Below are positions 43,531 to 53,132 of a stretch of DNA of 64,000 nt, one piece after another (the first letter of the stretch is position 1; the number at the start of each line of letters is the position of its first letter). The notes under the pieces were generated by a model. The model saw only the letters and a program-made list of their open reading frames with translations, was not told where the DNA came from and made no database searches. Source of the stretch: Clostridia bacterium. Lineage in GTDB: Bacteria; Bacillota; Clostridia; TANB77; UBA1234. A program made the position numbers and the translations under genes. The stretch is taken from NCBI GenBank assembly GCA_017462965.1, contig JAFTQC010000040.1:1-64000 (forward strand). Direction: 5' to 3'.

Positions 43531-45006
43531 ATGGATAATTATGGTATATATCAAGATATTGCTACAAGAACGAATGGGGACATATATATAGGAGTTGTTG
43601 GCCCTGTAAGAACAGGAAAGTCTACATTTATAAAAAATTTTATGAATATGGCCGTGTTACCAAATATTAGCAATGAATATAAAAGAGAAAGAGCGAAAGA
43701 TGAATTACCACAAAGTTCGAATGGTAGGATGATAATGACGACGGAGCCTAAGTTTGTTCCGAATGAAGCTGTGGAAGTTTTGCTTGATAACGTACGATTT
43801 AATATGCGCATGATTGATTGCGTTGGATATTTGGTGAACAACGCTTTGGGACATATTGAGGGGAATGTTCCGAGAATGGTGAATACGCCATGGAGTGAAA
43901 AGCAAATTCCGTTTGAGGAGGCTGCTGAAATTGGTACTAGAAAAGTAATTGAGGAGCATTCAACAATAGGAATTTTGGTTACAACAGATGGAAGTGTAAC
44001 GGAGCTTTCGCGTGAAGACTATATTAATGCGGAAGAAAGGGTGGCTGATGAATTAAAAAAGAAAAACAAACCATACATAGTTATTTTGAACACAAGTAAT
44101 CCGACGTCTGAAAATTCAATTAAATTATGCAAAGAATTGGAAGAAAAATATGATGCACCAGTTATGCCACTAGATTGTGCGCATATGAATGAAAATAATA
44201 TAAGTGAAATAATGAGCAGATTATTATATGAATTTCCGGTTAATGAAATTGATATTATGCTTCCAAAGTGGGTTGAAGAGCTAGACAAAGAGCATCCACT
44301 AAAAACAAATTTAATAAAAATGTTTAGAGAGAAATTTGCATCGATAAAAAATTTAAGACAAATAAAAAATATTGGTTCCGAGATGGAAACGGAAGAGATA
44401 ATTGACAGGATTAGATTTGATGCGATTGAACTTGGTGCTGGGAAAACATCTGCAAATGTTGAAATTGATAAGAAGTTGTTTTATGAAATTCTTAGTGAAA
44501 TGTCTGGAGTTTCCGTGAAAGAAGAGGGGGATTTATTTTCGATTGTAACTTCGCTTGCTCAAAAGAAAAAGAGTTATGACAAAATCGAAATGGCATTAAA
44601 TGATGTCAAAAGGAAAGGTTATGGAATTGTGACGCCTGATATAGACGACTTAACTTTAGAGGAACCAGAGATTGTAAAGCAAGGTTCAAAATTTGGTGTG
44701 AGATTACGTGCGAAAGCGCCAAGTCTTCACATAGTAAAAGCTGATATTGAAACGGAAGTTTCACCTGTGGTTGGAAGTGAAAAGCAATCAGAGGAATTGA
44801 TAAATTATTTAATGAAAGAATTTGAAGATGATCCAAAGCAAATTTGGAATTCAAATATTTTTGGAAAGTCACTACACGAACTTGTAAATGAAGGTTTGCA
44901 AACGAAACTTCATAAGATGCCGGAAGATGCACAATGTAAGCTGCAAGAAACGTTAGAGAAAATAATAAACGAAGGTAGTGGCGGATTAATTTGTATAATT
45001 TTATAG
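43531..45006 (+). CDS. spoIVA: Stage IV sporulation protein A
   Basis: A 491-residue ATPase that polymerises on the forespore surface as the base of the coat. It has the Walker A variant GPVRTGKST (about residues 24-32), MIDCVGYLV (Walker B region), TTDGSVTELSREDYINAEERV, and the C-terminal end GGLICIIL typical of the membrane-targeting tail. Full length against Bacillus SpoIVA (492). ATG 43531 follows AAAGGAGGA. Confidence 0.97.
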   Translation: MDNYGIYQDIATRTNGDIYIGVVGPVRTGKSTFIKNFMNMAVLPNISNEYKRERAKDELPQSSNGRMIMTTEPKFVPNEAVEVLLDNVRFNMRMIDCVGYLVNNALGHIEGNVPRMVNTPWSEKQIPFEEAAEIGTRKVIEEHSTIGILVTTDGSVTELSREDYINAEERVADELKKKNKPYIVILNTSNPTSENSIKLCKELEEKYDAPVMPLDCAHMNENNISEIMSRLLYEFPVNEIDIMLPKWVEELDKEHPLKTNLIKMFREKFASIKNLRQIKNIGSEMETEEIIDRIRFDAIELGAGKTSANVEIDKKLFYEILSEMSGVSVKEEGDLFSIVTSLAQKKKSYDKIEMALNDVKRKGYGIVTPDIDDLTLEEPEIVKQGSKFGVRLRAKAPSLHIVKADIETEVSPVVGSEKQSEELINYLMKEFEDDPKQIWNSNIFGKSLHELVNEGLQTKLHKMPEDAQCKLQETLEKIINEGSGGLICIIL

Positions 45007-45010
45007 CTCG

Positions 45011-45060
45011 AAACCGCACCGCACACGAGGGAGAGCCCTCGTGTGCGGTGCGGTTTTGGT
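45011..45060 (+). terminator. Long perfect GC-rich terminator hairpin of spoIVA
   Basis: A perfect 21-bp stem (45011-45031 with 45036-45056), loop AGAG, then a short T-rich tract. It is much longer and richer in GC than other terminators in the window. Confidence 0.8.
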
Positions 45061-45078
45061 TGGTTTGTTTTTTCGGAA

Positions 45079-45116
45079 GAAATCGTCCAATTAACGGACG
45101 TCCCCCGTGGACGAAA
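45079..45116. repeat. Family-D palindrome
   Basis: CGTCCAATTAACGGACGTCC followed by CCCGTGGACG; the opposite orientation of 24986-25022. Both lie downstream of operons ending in strong terminators. Confidence 0.7.
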
Positions 45117-45197
45117 AAGGCGATAAAGAAAATGCTATAAATTTAGCTTACAATATGGTACAATAAGTTTTAGTTTGGAATGAAGGGAGTTTAACAA

Positions 45198-45914
45198 TTG
45201 GTTTTTGAACATAAATATAGAGTTGAAATTGAAGATGTGGATAAAGATAATTTGTTAAGTAATAGAGCACTGCTTGGGATTCTTGAAGATATTGCATGTT
45301 TTCATGCGGCTAGTTTAGGGCAAGGTCCGCTTGAAGTTACAAAGAATGGATTTGCTTGGCTTTTGCTTAATTGGAGACTTAAAGTTATAAAGAGAAGTAC
45401 GTATGGTGATGTTCTTACTGTGAAAACTTGGCCAAGACAATTTGATAGAGTAAGTTCTTACAGAGATTTTGAAATTTCTGATGAAAATGGACAAACAGTT
45501 GCAATCGGAAGTTCGAAATGGTTTGTGATGAATTTAAGTTCAAGAAGACCGATTAGGCTTACTGAAGAATACACAAATCCATATTGTCCAATTTCTGATG
45601 TAAGTGTTTTTGAAGAGGAAATGCCAAAATTAAATGAAACGGGTGAATATGAGTATAAGACAGAATATACAGTTGGTCGCAGAGATATTGATTCAAATAA
45701 ACATATGCATAATATAAATTATTTAGACTTAGCGTACGAGGTTTTACCTGAAGAAGTTTATGAAAATAATGAATTTAATAATGTAGAAATAGAATACAAA
45801 AAAGAAGTTATGTATAAAGATAAAATAGAATGCTATTATTCAAAAAATGAAGAAAAGCATGTTGTTACAATAAAAACAGGCGATAAGGTTAATGCTATAG
45901 TTGTATTATCATAG
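45198..45914 (+). CDS. Acyl-ACP thioesterase
   Basis: A 238-residue double hot-dog enzyme that hydrolyses acyl-ACP to free fatty acid in the cytosol. It has NRALLGILEDIACFHA, the strand GFAWLLLNWRLKVIKR, TWPRQFDRVSSYRDFEI and the second-domain active site DIDSNKHMHNINYLDLA (Asp/Asn-His pattern). The only reasonable start is TTG 45198, preceded by GGGAG. It is likely co-transcribed with the transglycosylase 28 bases downstream. Confidence 0.9.
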   Translation: MVFEHKYRVEIEDVDKDNLLSNRALLGILEDIACFHAASLGQGPLEVTKNGFAWLLLNWRLKVIKRSTYGDVLTVKTWPRQFDRVSSYRDFEISDENGQTVAIGSSKWFVMNLSSRRPIRLTEEYTNPYCPISDVSVFEEEMPKLNETGEYEYKTEYTVGRRDIDSNKHMHNINYLDLAYEVLPEEVYENNEFNNVEIEYKKEVMYKDKIECYYSKNEEKHVVTIKTGDKVNAIVVLS

Positions 45915-45941
45915 TTTTTGAAAAGGAGATAATTAATCTAA

Positions 45942-46655
45942 ATGTTAAAATTACTAAAGAGAATTTTTTTGACATTATTTGTTTTAATTGCAGTTGTTTG
46001 TTCTTATGAAATATACAAGGGTTATGAAATGTATGAAGCGGCAATTTCTGAAATGTCGGTAAAAGAAATGGCAAGTTCTATAAAGGAGAAAGATAATTAT
46101 ACATTGCTTTCAGAAATGCCTGATATATACAAAAATGCTGTTGTATCGGTTGAAGATCATAGATTCTATAAGCATGGAGGAATTGATATTATTTCAATTG
46201 GACGAGCTATTGTAAGTGATATAAAAGCAAGAGAATTTGTTGCTGGTGGAAGTACAATAACACAGCAACTTGCTAAAAACACGTATTTCACGCAAGAAAA
46301 GAAAATTGAAAGAAAAATTGCAGAAATTTTTATGGCATTCGAAATTGAAGATGAACTTTCAAAAGAAGAAATATTAGAACTATATTTAAATACAAGTTAT
46401 TTTGGAGAGGGTTGTTATACAGTTTCTGAAGCTAGTGATTTTTATTTTGATAAAGAACCTTTGATGATGGATGAATATGAATCTACATTACTTGCAGGAA
46501 TACCAAACGCACCAAGTGTGTATGCACCAACAAAAAATCCAGATCTTGCAAAACAACGACAAAGACAGGTTTTGGATAAAATGATAGAACATGATAAAAT
46601 TTCAAGAGAAGAAGCAAGTGAAATATTAAAAATAGAGTATAAAGGAGCTAACTAA
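45942..46655 (+). CDS. mtgA: Monofunctional peptidoglycan glycosyltransferase (GT51)
   Basis: A 237-residue membrane-anchored glycosyltransferase that polymerises lipid II. An N-terminal helix (about 7-24) is followed by the GT51 motifs VSVEDHRFYKHGGID (catalytic Glu), GGSTITQQLAKN, RKIAEIFMAFEIE and ELYLNTSYFGEG. No transpeptidase domain follows. ATG 45942 follows AAAAGGAG. A family-B repeat begins right after its stop codon. Confidence 0.92.
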   Translation: MLKLLKRIFLTLFVLIAVVCSYEIYKGYEMYEAAISEMSVKEMASSIKEKDNYTLLSEMPDIYKNAVVSVEDHRFYKHGGIDIISIGRAIVSDIKAREFVAGGSTITQQLAKNTYFTQEKKIERKIAEIFMAFEIEDELSKEEILELYLNTSYFGEGCYTVSEASDFYFDKEPLMMDEYESTLLAGIPNAPSVYAPTKNPDLAKQRQRQVLDKMIEHDKISREEASEILKIEYKGAN

Positions 46656-46692
46656 TTTTTTGGAAATTGGGACGGTTCCTTTTTCCAAATTT
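46656..46692. repeat. Single family-B palindrome
   Basis: TTGGAAATTGGGACGGTTCC and TTTTTCCAAATTT, immediately after the transglycosylase stop. Confidence 0.8.
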
Positions 46693-46781
46693 AATACAAA
46701 ATCGTTTCTAAAAGGTTTACACTATTTAAAAATTGATATAAAATAATCATGAAATAATATATCAAAAGGGGTTTTATTTTT

Positions 46782-47267
46782 ATGTGTAATGTTATTTCGA
46801 GTTCGGCTGCAGAAACGCTTGCTCTTGGCGCAAAAATTGCACCACTTCTAAAAAAAGGAGATGTTGTAGTTTTATCTGGCGACCTTGGAGCTGGAAAAAC
46901 ATTGTTTGTTTCTGGTTTGCTAAACTTTTTTGATATGAAAGATGAAGTTTCGAGTCCGACGTTCACGATAGTGAATGAATATAATGTAAGGTCTGATTTG
47001 AAACTTTTTCATTTTGATGTTTATAGGTTAGATTCACCAGATGAATTTCTTGCTATTGGTGGAGATGAGTTCTTTTATAACGGAATTTGTCTTATTGAAT
47101 GGGGAGAAAAAATTGATGAATTACTTCCAAAAGATTGCTTAAGAATAAAGATTGAAAAAGATGCAGAAAATAATGAAAAAAGAAAGATTTCTTTTTATTC
47201 AAGCAGTAACAAATTTGATGATTTAATTAAGGAGGTAACGAACAACGGTGAGAGTTCTAGCGATTGA
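46782..47267 (+). CDS. tsaE: tRNA t6A biosynthesis ATPase TsaE
   Basis: A 161-residue P-loop protein needed with TsaB and TsaD to make N6-threonylcarbamoyladenosine in tRNAs that read ANN codons. It has Walker A SGDLGAGKT, SSPTFTIVNEY and LFHFDVYRL, and CLIEWGEK near the C-terminal part. ATG 46782 follows AAAAGGGG. Its end overlaps tsaB by 20 bases. Confidence 0.95.
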   Translation: MCNVISSSAAETLALGAKIAPLLKKGDVVVLSGDLGAGKTLFVSGLLNFFDMKDEVSSPTFTIVNEYNVRSDLKLFHFDVYRLDSPDEFLAIGGDEFFYNGICLIEWGEKIDELLPKDCLRIKIEKDAENNEKRKISFYSSSNKFDDLIKEVTNNGESSSD

Positions 47268-47943
47268 TACTTCTGGATCTAATTGCAGTGTATGTATATT
47301 GGATGAAGAAAAAGTAATATGTGATTTCAATTTAAATATTGGTACAACTCATTCAGAAACACTTATGCCAATGATTGACGAGGTTTGCAAATTTTCTAAA
47401 ATTGATTTATCTGAAATAGATGTGTTTGCTTGTTCGATTGGTCCTGGTTCTTTTACAGGACTTAGAATTGGTCTTGCTACAATAAAAGGGTTTGCACTTA
47501 GTTTAAATAAAAAAGTTGTTGGTGTTCCAACACTTGAAGCGCTTGCTTATAATACTTCAAATTTTGATGGAATTGTTTGTAGCGTTTTGGATGCTAGAAA
47601 TAACAATGTTTATGCGGGATTGTATAAACATGAAAATGAAAAACTAGTACATATAGGTGATTATATAACTGAAGATTTGGGTACACTAATTGAAACTTTA
47701 AAAAAACAAGATTCAAAAATTTTATTTGTCGGTGATGGAAGTGTTAGTTTCAAAAATGAGTTTAAAGATGCTTTAAACGAAAATGCATTTTTTGCACCAA
47801 TACATTTAAATAATCAACTATCATCTTCTGTTGCAAAAGCTGCATTAAATAAGGCTTTAAACGGAGAATACGATGACAATGATACACTTAGTCCTCTATA
47901 TTTGAAAAAATCTCAAGCTGAAAGAACGCTTGAAGGAAACTAG
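47248..47943 (+). CDS. tsaB: tRNA t6A biosynthesis protein TsaB
   Basis: A 231-residue ASKHA-fold scaffold protein that binds TsaD. It begins VLAIDTSGSNCSVCILD and contains HSETLMPMID, GPGSFTGLRIGLATIKGFA and SVLDARNNNVYAG. The start is GTG 47248, 8-9 bases after AAGGAGGT inside tsaE. It is followed by rimI, the usual order in Firmicutes. Confidence 0.95.
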   Translation: MRVLAIDTSGSNCSVCILDEEKVICDFNLNIGTTHSETLMPMIDEVCKFSKIDLSEIDVFACSIGPGSFTGLRIGLATIKGFALSLNKKVVGVPTLEALAYNTSNFDGIVCSVLDARNNNVYAGLYKHENEKLVHIGDYITEDLGTLIETLKKQDSKILFVGDGSVSFKNEFKDALNENAFFAPIHLNNQLSSSVAKAALNKALNGEYDDNDTLSPLYLKKSQAERTLEGN

Positions 47944-47979
47944 ACTCTTAATGAAAGTTAGGAAAAAGGAGTTTTGAAT

Positions 47980-48432
47980 ATGGAGAACATAGAAATTAAA
48001 AGAATGACAGCTGAGGATTTAGAAGGAGTTTTTGAGGTTGAGAAAACTGCGTTCCCGATTCCTTGGCCAATATCCTCTTTTGAAGAAGAATTAAGAAATA
48101 TATTGGCAACATATCTTATAGCAAAACAAGGTGATAAAATTGTTGGCTATATAGGTTTATGGTTTATTATGGATGAATGTCATATAACAAATGTGGCGGT
48201 TCATGCTGATTATAGAAAACAAAAGATTGCAACAAAACTTGTGAAGGAAATGCTGAAGCTTTGTAAAGAGCATTTTACTACATATGTAACATTAGAAGTA
48301 CGAAAAAACAATATACCGGCTCAGTGCTTATATAAAAAATTTGGATTTAAAGAAGAAGCTATACGAAAAGAATATTATAAAAATCCAGATAATACTAGAG
48401 AAGATGCAATAATAATGTCGCTTGAGTTGTAG
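47980..48432 (+). CDS. rimI: Ribosomal-protein-alanine N-acetyltransferase RimI
   Basis: A 150-residue GNAT enzyme: FEVEKTAFPIPWPISSFEEEL, the strand ECHITNVAVHADYRKQKIATKLV with the acetyl-CoA loop, and LEVRKNNIPAQCLYKKFGF. RimI acetylates the N-terminal Ala of ribosomal protein S18. ATG 47980 is 8 bases after AGGAG; a TTG at 47974 is less likely. Confidence 0.9.
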   Translation: MENIEIKRMTAEDLEGVFEVEKTAFPIPWPISSFEEELRNILATYLIAKQGDKIVGYIGLWFIMDECHITNVAVHADYRKQKIATKLVKEMLKLCKEHFTTYVTLEVRKNNIPAQCLYKKFGFKEEAIRKEYYKNPDNTREDAIIMSLEL

Positions 48433-48474
48433 AAGTTTTAAGATAAATATTTAAGATACAAAGGAGAAAAAATC

Positions 48475-50868
48475 ATGGCGAAAATTAAAGAACTTAGCTA
48501 TACGCAATTGAAAAAAACTTGTGATCCAGCTATTTTTAAGTTTAAAACAACGAAAGAGTTGGAGCCTTTTGTTGGTACGATTGGTCAAGCAAGAGGAATT
48601 AAGGCTATGGAATTTGGTCTTAATATTGATATAAAAGGATATAATCTATATCTTGAAGGACCAACAGGAATTGGTAAAACAATTTATGCTAGAGATAAAT
48701 TAAGTGCAATGGCGAAAACAAGACCTGTTCCAGATGATTGGTGCTATGTTTATAATTTTGCAGATCCAAATGAACCAGTTGCGATTTCTTTGCCGGCTAA
48801 AATGGGTAGAGAATTCACAAATGATATGAATCAATTTATTGAAAACATGAAAGTTGAAATAAAATCTGCTTTCAATAATCAAGACTTCAATGCTGAAAAA
48901 GCTAATATTGAAAAAAGTGTTGAAGAAAAGAAAATTAAATTGATTGAGAAATTGAATAAGGATGCTGCTCGTCAAGGTTTTGAAATTAAGAACACTCCGT
49001 CTGGTATTTATTTCTTACCAATGGTAAATGGAAAAACATTATCTGAGGAAGAGTTTAATGCGTTAGATGAAGCGACTAGAAATGATTTTGAAAGACGTTC
49101 TGTAGATATACAAAAACAAACTATAGATACGATGACTAAAATCAAAGAATTAGAGAAAAAAGCTTTAGAAAAAATGAATTCATGGCAAAATAATATTGCG
49201 TTGTTTGCCGTTAGTATTCAAATAAATGAGCTTAGAAATAAATACAAAAAATTCCCTAAAATTCAAACGTTTTTGAAAGCTGTTCAAAAAGATATTTTAG
49301 CGAATTTGAACGAGTTTATTGCAGAACCACAAACGCAAACTCCAATGGGTAAAATTGATGCGCCAAAGCCATGGCAAAAATATCAAGTTAATTTGTTTAT
49401 TGATAATTCAGAGCTTGACGGTGCGCCTGTTGTAATTGATTCAAATCCTTCATTTTATAATTTGTTTGGAAAATTAGAATATGAAAATAGTTTTGGTACT
49501 TTAAAAACAGATTTTACATTGATAAAACCTGGTTTGATTCATAAAGCAAATGGCGGTTACATTGTATTACAAATAAGAGATCTTCTTACAAATCCAGTGA
49601 TTTGGGATTCTTTCAAGAGAGTTCTTCGTACAAAGTTAATTTACGTTGATACTTTAAAAGATTACCAAATGAATACAGTTGCAATTGCGTCTCTAAAACC
49701 AGAGCCAATTCCAGTTAATATTAAAGTTATATTAGTTGGACCTGCAAGTATTTATTACCAATTATTAGATTACGATGAGGATTTCAGAAAATTATTTAAA
49801 GTTAAAGTTGAATTTGATGAAGAGGCACAAAGAACAGAAGCTAACATGTTTAAGATCGCTCAATTTATTCATAATTTCTGTGAAAAAGAGAAAGCCCCAC
49901 ATTTCAATAGTGGTGCGGTTGCTGAGGTTATTGAATATTGTTCACGTGCTGTTGAAAATCAAAATAAATTGTCTACTCAACTTAATGATATTACTGAATT
50001 GCTTGGTGAGGCTTGTACTTGGGCGAAAATGGAAGGCGCTAAAGTTGTTACAGCTGCATATGTAAAGAAAGCTGTTGCAGAAAGAATTGAAAGAATAAAT
50101 AAATATGATCAAAGATTAGTTGAGATGATTCAAAATGGTACAATAATGATTGATACTGATGGCAAGAAGGTTGGACAAATAAATGGGCTTTCTGTTATGC
50201 ACATCGGTGAATATTCATTTGGTAAACCTGCTAAAATCACTGCAAACACATATGTTGGTAAAGAAGGTATTGTAAACGTTGAACGTGAAGTTGAACTTAG
50301 TGGAACATCACATTCAAAAGGTGTAATGATTTTATCAGCATACATCGGAGAAAAGTTTGCACAAGAAAGACCTTTATCACTTTCAGCAAGTTTATGTTTT
50401 GAACAAATGTATAATGGCGTTGATGGCGATAGTGCATCAAGTACAGAACTTTATGCAATTCTTTCAAGTTTATCAGACTTACCAATTAAGCAAAATATTG
50501 CAGTTACAGGTTCAGTAAACCAAAAAGGTGAAATTCAGCCAATCGGTGGAGTTACAGATAAAATTGAAGGATTCTTCAGTATTTGTAAGCTTAGAGGCTT
50601 AACAGGTGATCAAGGTGTTATGATACCTCACCAAAATATAAAAAATCTAAACTTAAATGATGAAGTAATAAAAGCTGTAAAAGATGGTGTGTTCCATATC
50701 TATGCAATCAAAACAATAGACGATGGAATCGAATTATTAACAGGAGTTCCAGCAGGAAAGAAAAATAAAAACGGAGACTATACAGTTGGAACAGTCAACT
50801 ATCTAGTAAACGAAAAACTAAAAAACTACTCAAAAAATGCAAGTGCACATGCACGTGAATGTAAATAA
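48475..50868 (+). CDS. Lon-related AAA+ protease (LonC/LonB-like)
   Basis: A 797-residue ATP-dependent protease. Walker A GPTGIGKT lies near residue 64, with a long helical insertion (about 115-250) between Walker A and B, VILVGPASIYYQLLDYDEDFRKLF in the sensor region, and a C-terminal Lon protease domain with catalytic Ser in GDSASS and Lys in GGVTDKIEGF. It lacks the N-terminal substrate domain of LonA. This subtype is common in clostridia. ATG 48475 follows AAAGGAG. It is monocistronic or the last gene of the tsa operon. Confidence 0.9.
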   Translation: MAKIKELSYTQLKKTCDPAIFKFKTTKELEPFVGTIGQARGIKAMEFGLNIDIKGYNLYLEGPTGIGKTIYARDKLSAMAKTRPVPDDWCYVYNFADPNEPVAISLPAKMGREFTNDMNQFIENMKVEIKSAFNNQDFNAEKANIEKSVEEKKIKLIEKLNKDAARQGFEIKNTPSGIYFLPMVNGKTLSEEEFNALDEATRNDFERRSVDIQKQTIDTMTKIKELEKKALEKMNSWQNNIALFAVSIQINELRNKYKKFPKIQTFLKAVQKDILANLNEFIAEPQTQTPMGKIDAPKPWQKYQVNLFIDNSELDGAPVVIDSNPSFYNLFGKLEYENSFGTLKTDFTLIKPGLIHKANGGYIVLQIRDLLTNPVIWDSFKRVLRTKLIYVDTLKDYQMNTVAIASLKPEPIPVNIKVILVGPASIYYQLLDYDEDFRKLFKVKVEFDEEAQRTEANMFKIAQFIHNFCEKEKAPHFNSGAVAEVIEYCSRAVENQNKLSTQLNDITELLGEACTWAKMEGAKVVTAAYVKKAVAERIERINKYDQRLVEMIQNGTIMIDTDGKKVGQINGLSVMHIGEYSFGKPAKITANTYVGKEGIVNVEREVELSGTSHSKGVMILSAYIGEKFAQERPLSLSASLCFEQMYNGVDGDSASSTELYAILSSLSDLPIKQNIAVTGSVNQKGEIQPIGGVTDKIEGFFSICKLRGLTGDQGVMIPHQNIKNLNLNDEVIKAVKDGVFHIYAIKTIDDGIELLTGVPAGKKNKNGDYTVGTVNYLVNEKLKNYSKNASAHARECK

Positions 50869-50928
50869 AAAAAGTGGACAAGTGGGACGGGGCTTAGGAA
50901 GGAGCTTTGTCCCACTTGTCCTTTTTGT
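50866..50928. repeat. Long variant family-C palindrome
   Basis: AAGTGGACAAGTGGGACGGG and GTCCCACTTGTCC pair across a longer loop than other copies. It follows the Lon-like gene directly and may end its transcript. Confidence 0.75.
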
Positions 50929-50987
50929 AACCAAAAGTATCCTCGCTTCATAAAATCTAGTAAAGATATGATTGGGGATGTGAAGAT

Positions 50988-51224
50988 ATGACTTTAGAGT
51001 TGCTTAAAGTGGGTGAAAGAGCCAGAGTTATTGATGTGGATGAAGATTCGAGTTTGTATCAAAGATTTTTGGATATTGGAATTACTAGAAATTCAAAAAT
51101 TGAGTGTGTACTTATAAGCCCTTGGAATAATCCAAAAGCGTATTTGATTCGTGGTGCAGTGATTGCTATACGAAACGAAGATGCTAAGTATATAAAGGTT
51201 ATTCGCGAAGAGGGGGAAGATTAA
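50988..51224 (+). CDS. feoA: Ferrous iron transport protein A
   Basis: A 78-residue SH3-like cytosolic protein that supports FeoB. Pattern: LLKVGERARVIDVDED, QRFLDIGITRNSKIE and RGAVIAIRNEDAKYI. ATG 50988 follows GGGGATG, a weak site. Its stop codon overlaps the feoB start (ATG at 51224), so translation is coupled. Confidence 0.93.
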   Translation: MTLELLKVGERARVIDVDEDSSLYQRFLDIGITRNSKIECVLISPWNNPKAYLIRGAVIAIRNEDAKYIKVIREEGED

Positions 51225-53089
51225 TGGATAGTAAAAATATTAGAGTGGGTCTTGTTGGCAATCCGAATGTTGGGAAAAGTACGGTTTTTAATGCGCTTAC
51301 TAAAATGAATCAACATACTGGAAACTGGCCTGGCAAAACGGTTGAGAGTGCTTTTGGCAGTTTGAAATATAAAGACTTTTTGATTGAAATAGTTGATTTG
51401 CCGGGAACATATTCACTGATTTCTCATTCGAAGGAAGAAGAGGTTACGAGAGATTTTATTTGTCATGAAAAGTATGATGCAATTATTGTTGTGTGCGATG
51501 CGGTATGCCTTGAGAGAAATCTTAATTTAGTTATGCAAGTGCTTGCAATGACTTCAAATGTAATTGTTGCGGTTAATCTTATTGATGAAGCAAAGAAAAA
51601 ACATATTGAGATAAATTTTGAAAAATTGTCAGATATGTTGGAAACTCCAGTTGTACCAATATGTGCACGTGATAAAAAGGGGTTAGATAATTTGGTTTGT
51701 ACAGTTTGCGAAATGTCGCAAAGAGTTACATCTATAAAAAATAGTTTTTTGTGCCATGAAGAATTTGATGAAAAAATTATGGATAAAAAAACAGAAGAGT
51801 ATGTAGAAAAGGCAGAAAAGATTGCGGCTGAGGTTGTTGAGTATAAAAGCGATAAACATAGAGAGTTTGATAAGAAAATAGACAAAATACTTACAAATAA
51901 AATAACAGGAATTCCAATAATGGTTGGCATGCTTATGCTGATTTTCTGGATTACAATTGTTGGAGCAAATTATCCTTCGGAATTGCTTTTTTCTTTTTTT
52001 CAAAATCTTGGGATGCAGTTATATGAATTGTTTGAAGCTATTAATGTTCCTACCATACTTGCAAATGTATTACTTGGTGGAGGATATAAAGTTTTAACCT
52101 GGGTTGTTGCTGTAATGCTTCCTCCGATGGCAATATTTTTCCCTTTATTTACAATTCTAGAAGATTTGGGAGTTCTACCTAGAATCGCATTTAATCTAGA
52201 TAATACTTTTAGAAAATGCAATGCTTGTGGTAAGCAGGCACTTACGATGTGTATGGGTTTTGGATGTAATGCTTGCGGTGTCTCAGGTGCGAGAATAATT
52301 GACTCTGCTAGAGAAAGATTAATTGCTATTCTTACAAATAGTTTTGTACCGTGCAATGGTAGATTTCCAACAATAATTTCAATAATAACAATGTTTTTCG
52401 TTGGAACATCTGCAGGTGTTTTTTCATCGTTTTATGGGGTTTTAATTTTTGCTATAATAATTCTTTTTTCAATTTTTATGACGTTTATAACTTCGAAATT
52501 TTTATCGAAAACCGTATTGAAAGGTGAAGCTTCAGCATTTACATTAGAACTTCCACCATATAGAACCCCGAAATGGGGAAGCGTAATAGTTCGTTCGATT
52601 TTTGACAGAACATTGCATGTATTGTGGAGAGCGGTAATAATAGCATTACCAGCCGGAATTCTTATATGGATTCTTGCAAATGTGAATATTCAGGGATTAT
52701 CTATATTAGAATACTGCACAAATTTTGTGGATCCATTAGCAAAATTAATCGGTCTTGATGGTGTAATTTTGATGGCGTTTGTGCTTGGATTTCCTGCTAA
52801 CGAGATAGTGTTACCAATTGCATTAATGATATATATGTCAACAGGTGAACTTGTAGATTCTAATGATTTAAATAATATAAGAGAAATTCTAGTTTTGAAT
52901 GGATGGACGATTAAAACTGCAATCTGTACGATTATATTTTCTCTAATGCATTGGCCATGTTCGACTACATGCTTAACAATTTTTAAAGAAACAAAAAGTG
53001 TGAAATGGACGATGCTATCAATTGTTTTACCAACACTTTGCGGAATCTGTATATGTGCAATAGTGAATGCAATCTTTATGGTTTTGTAG
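51224..53089 (+). CDS. feoB: Ferrous iron transporter FeoB
   Basis: A 621-residue GTP-gated membrane transporter for Fe2+. The N-terminal G domain has [30 protein letters not shown] and NLIDEAKK; the membrane part has two Gate motifs ([20 protein letters not shown]-type region shortened, [12 protein letters not shown] and [10 protein letters not shown]). CNACG and CTTC-like Cys pairs are present. It is close to the usual clostridial length. Confidence 0.95.
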   Translation: MDSKNIRVGLVGNPNVGKSTVFNALTKMNQHTGNWPGKTVESAFGSLKYKDFLIEIVDLPGTYSLISHSKEEEVTRDFICHEKYDAIIVVCDAVCLERNLNLVMQVLAMTSNVIVAVNLIDEAKKKHIEINFEKLSDMLETPVVPICARDKKGLDNLVCTVCEMSQRVTSIKNSFLCHEEFDEKIMDKKTEEYVEKAEKIAAEVVEYKSDKHREFDKKIDKILTNKITGIPIMVGMLMLIFWITIVGANYPSELLFSFFQNLGMQLYELFEAINVPTILANVLLGGGYKVLTWVVAVMLPPMAIFFPLFTILEDLGVLPRIAFNLDNTFRKCNACGKQALTMCMGFGCNACGVSGARIIDSARERLIAILTNSFVPCNGRFPTIISIITMFFVGTSAGVFSSFYGVLIFAIIILFSIFMTFITSKFLSKTVLKGEASAFTLELPPYRTPKWGSVIVRSIFDRTLHVLWRAVIIALPAGILIWILANVNIQGLSILEYCTNFVDPLAKLIGLDGVILMAFVLGFPANEIVLPIALMIYMSTGELVDSNDLNNIREILVLNGWTIKTAICTIIFSLMHWPCSTTCLTIFKETKSVKWTMLSIVLPTLCGICICAIVNAIFMVL

Positions 53090-53092
53090 AAT

Positions 53093-53132
53093 AAAAAAAG
53101 GACAAAAGCTCCGTCCCTTTGTCCTTTTTTAC
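53093..53132. repeat. Family-C palindrome, likely shared terminator
   Basis: AAAGGACAAAAGCTCCGTCC and partner half, between convergent feoB and sua5. T-rich on both strands. Confidence 0.8.

Noticed and set aside
50866-50928. Fe-responsive element upstream of feoAB
   Set aside because: The palindrome there is a long family-C repeat, present at many unrelated genes, not a Fur-box match.
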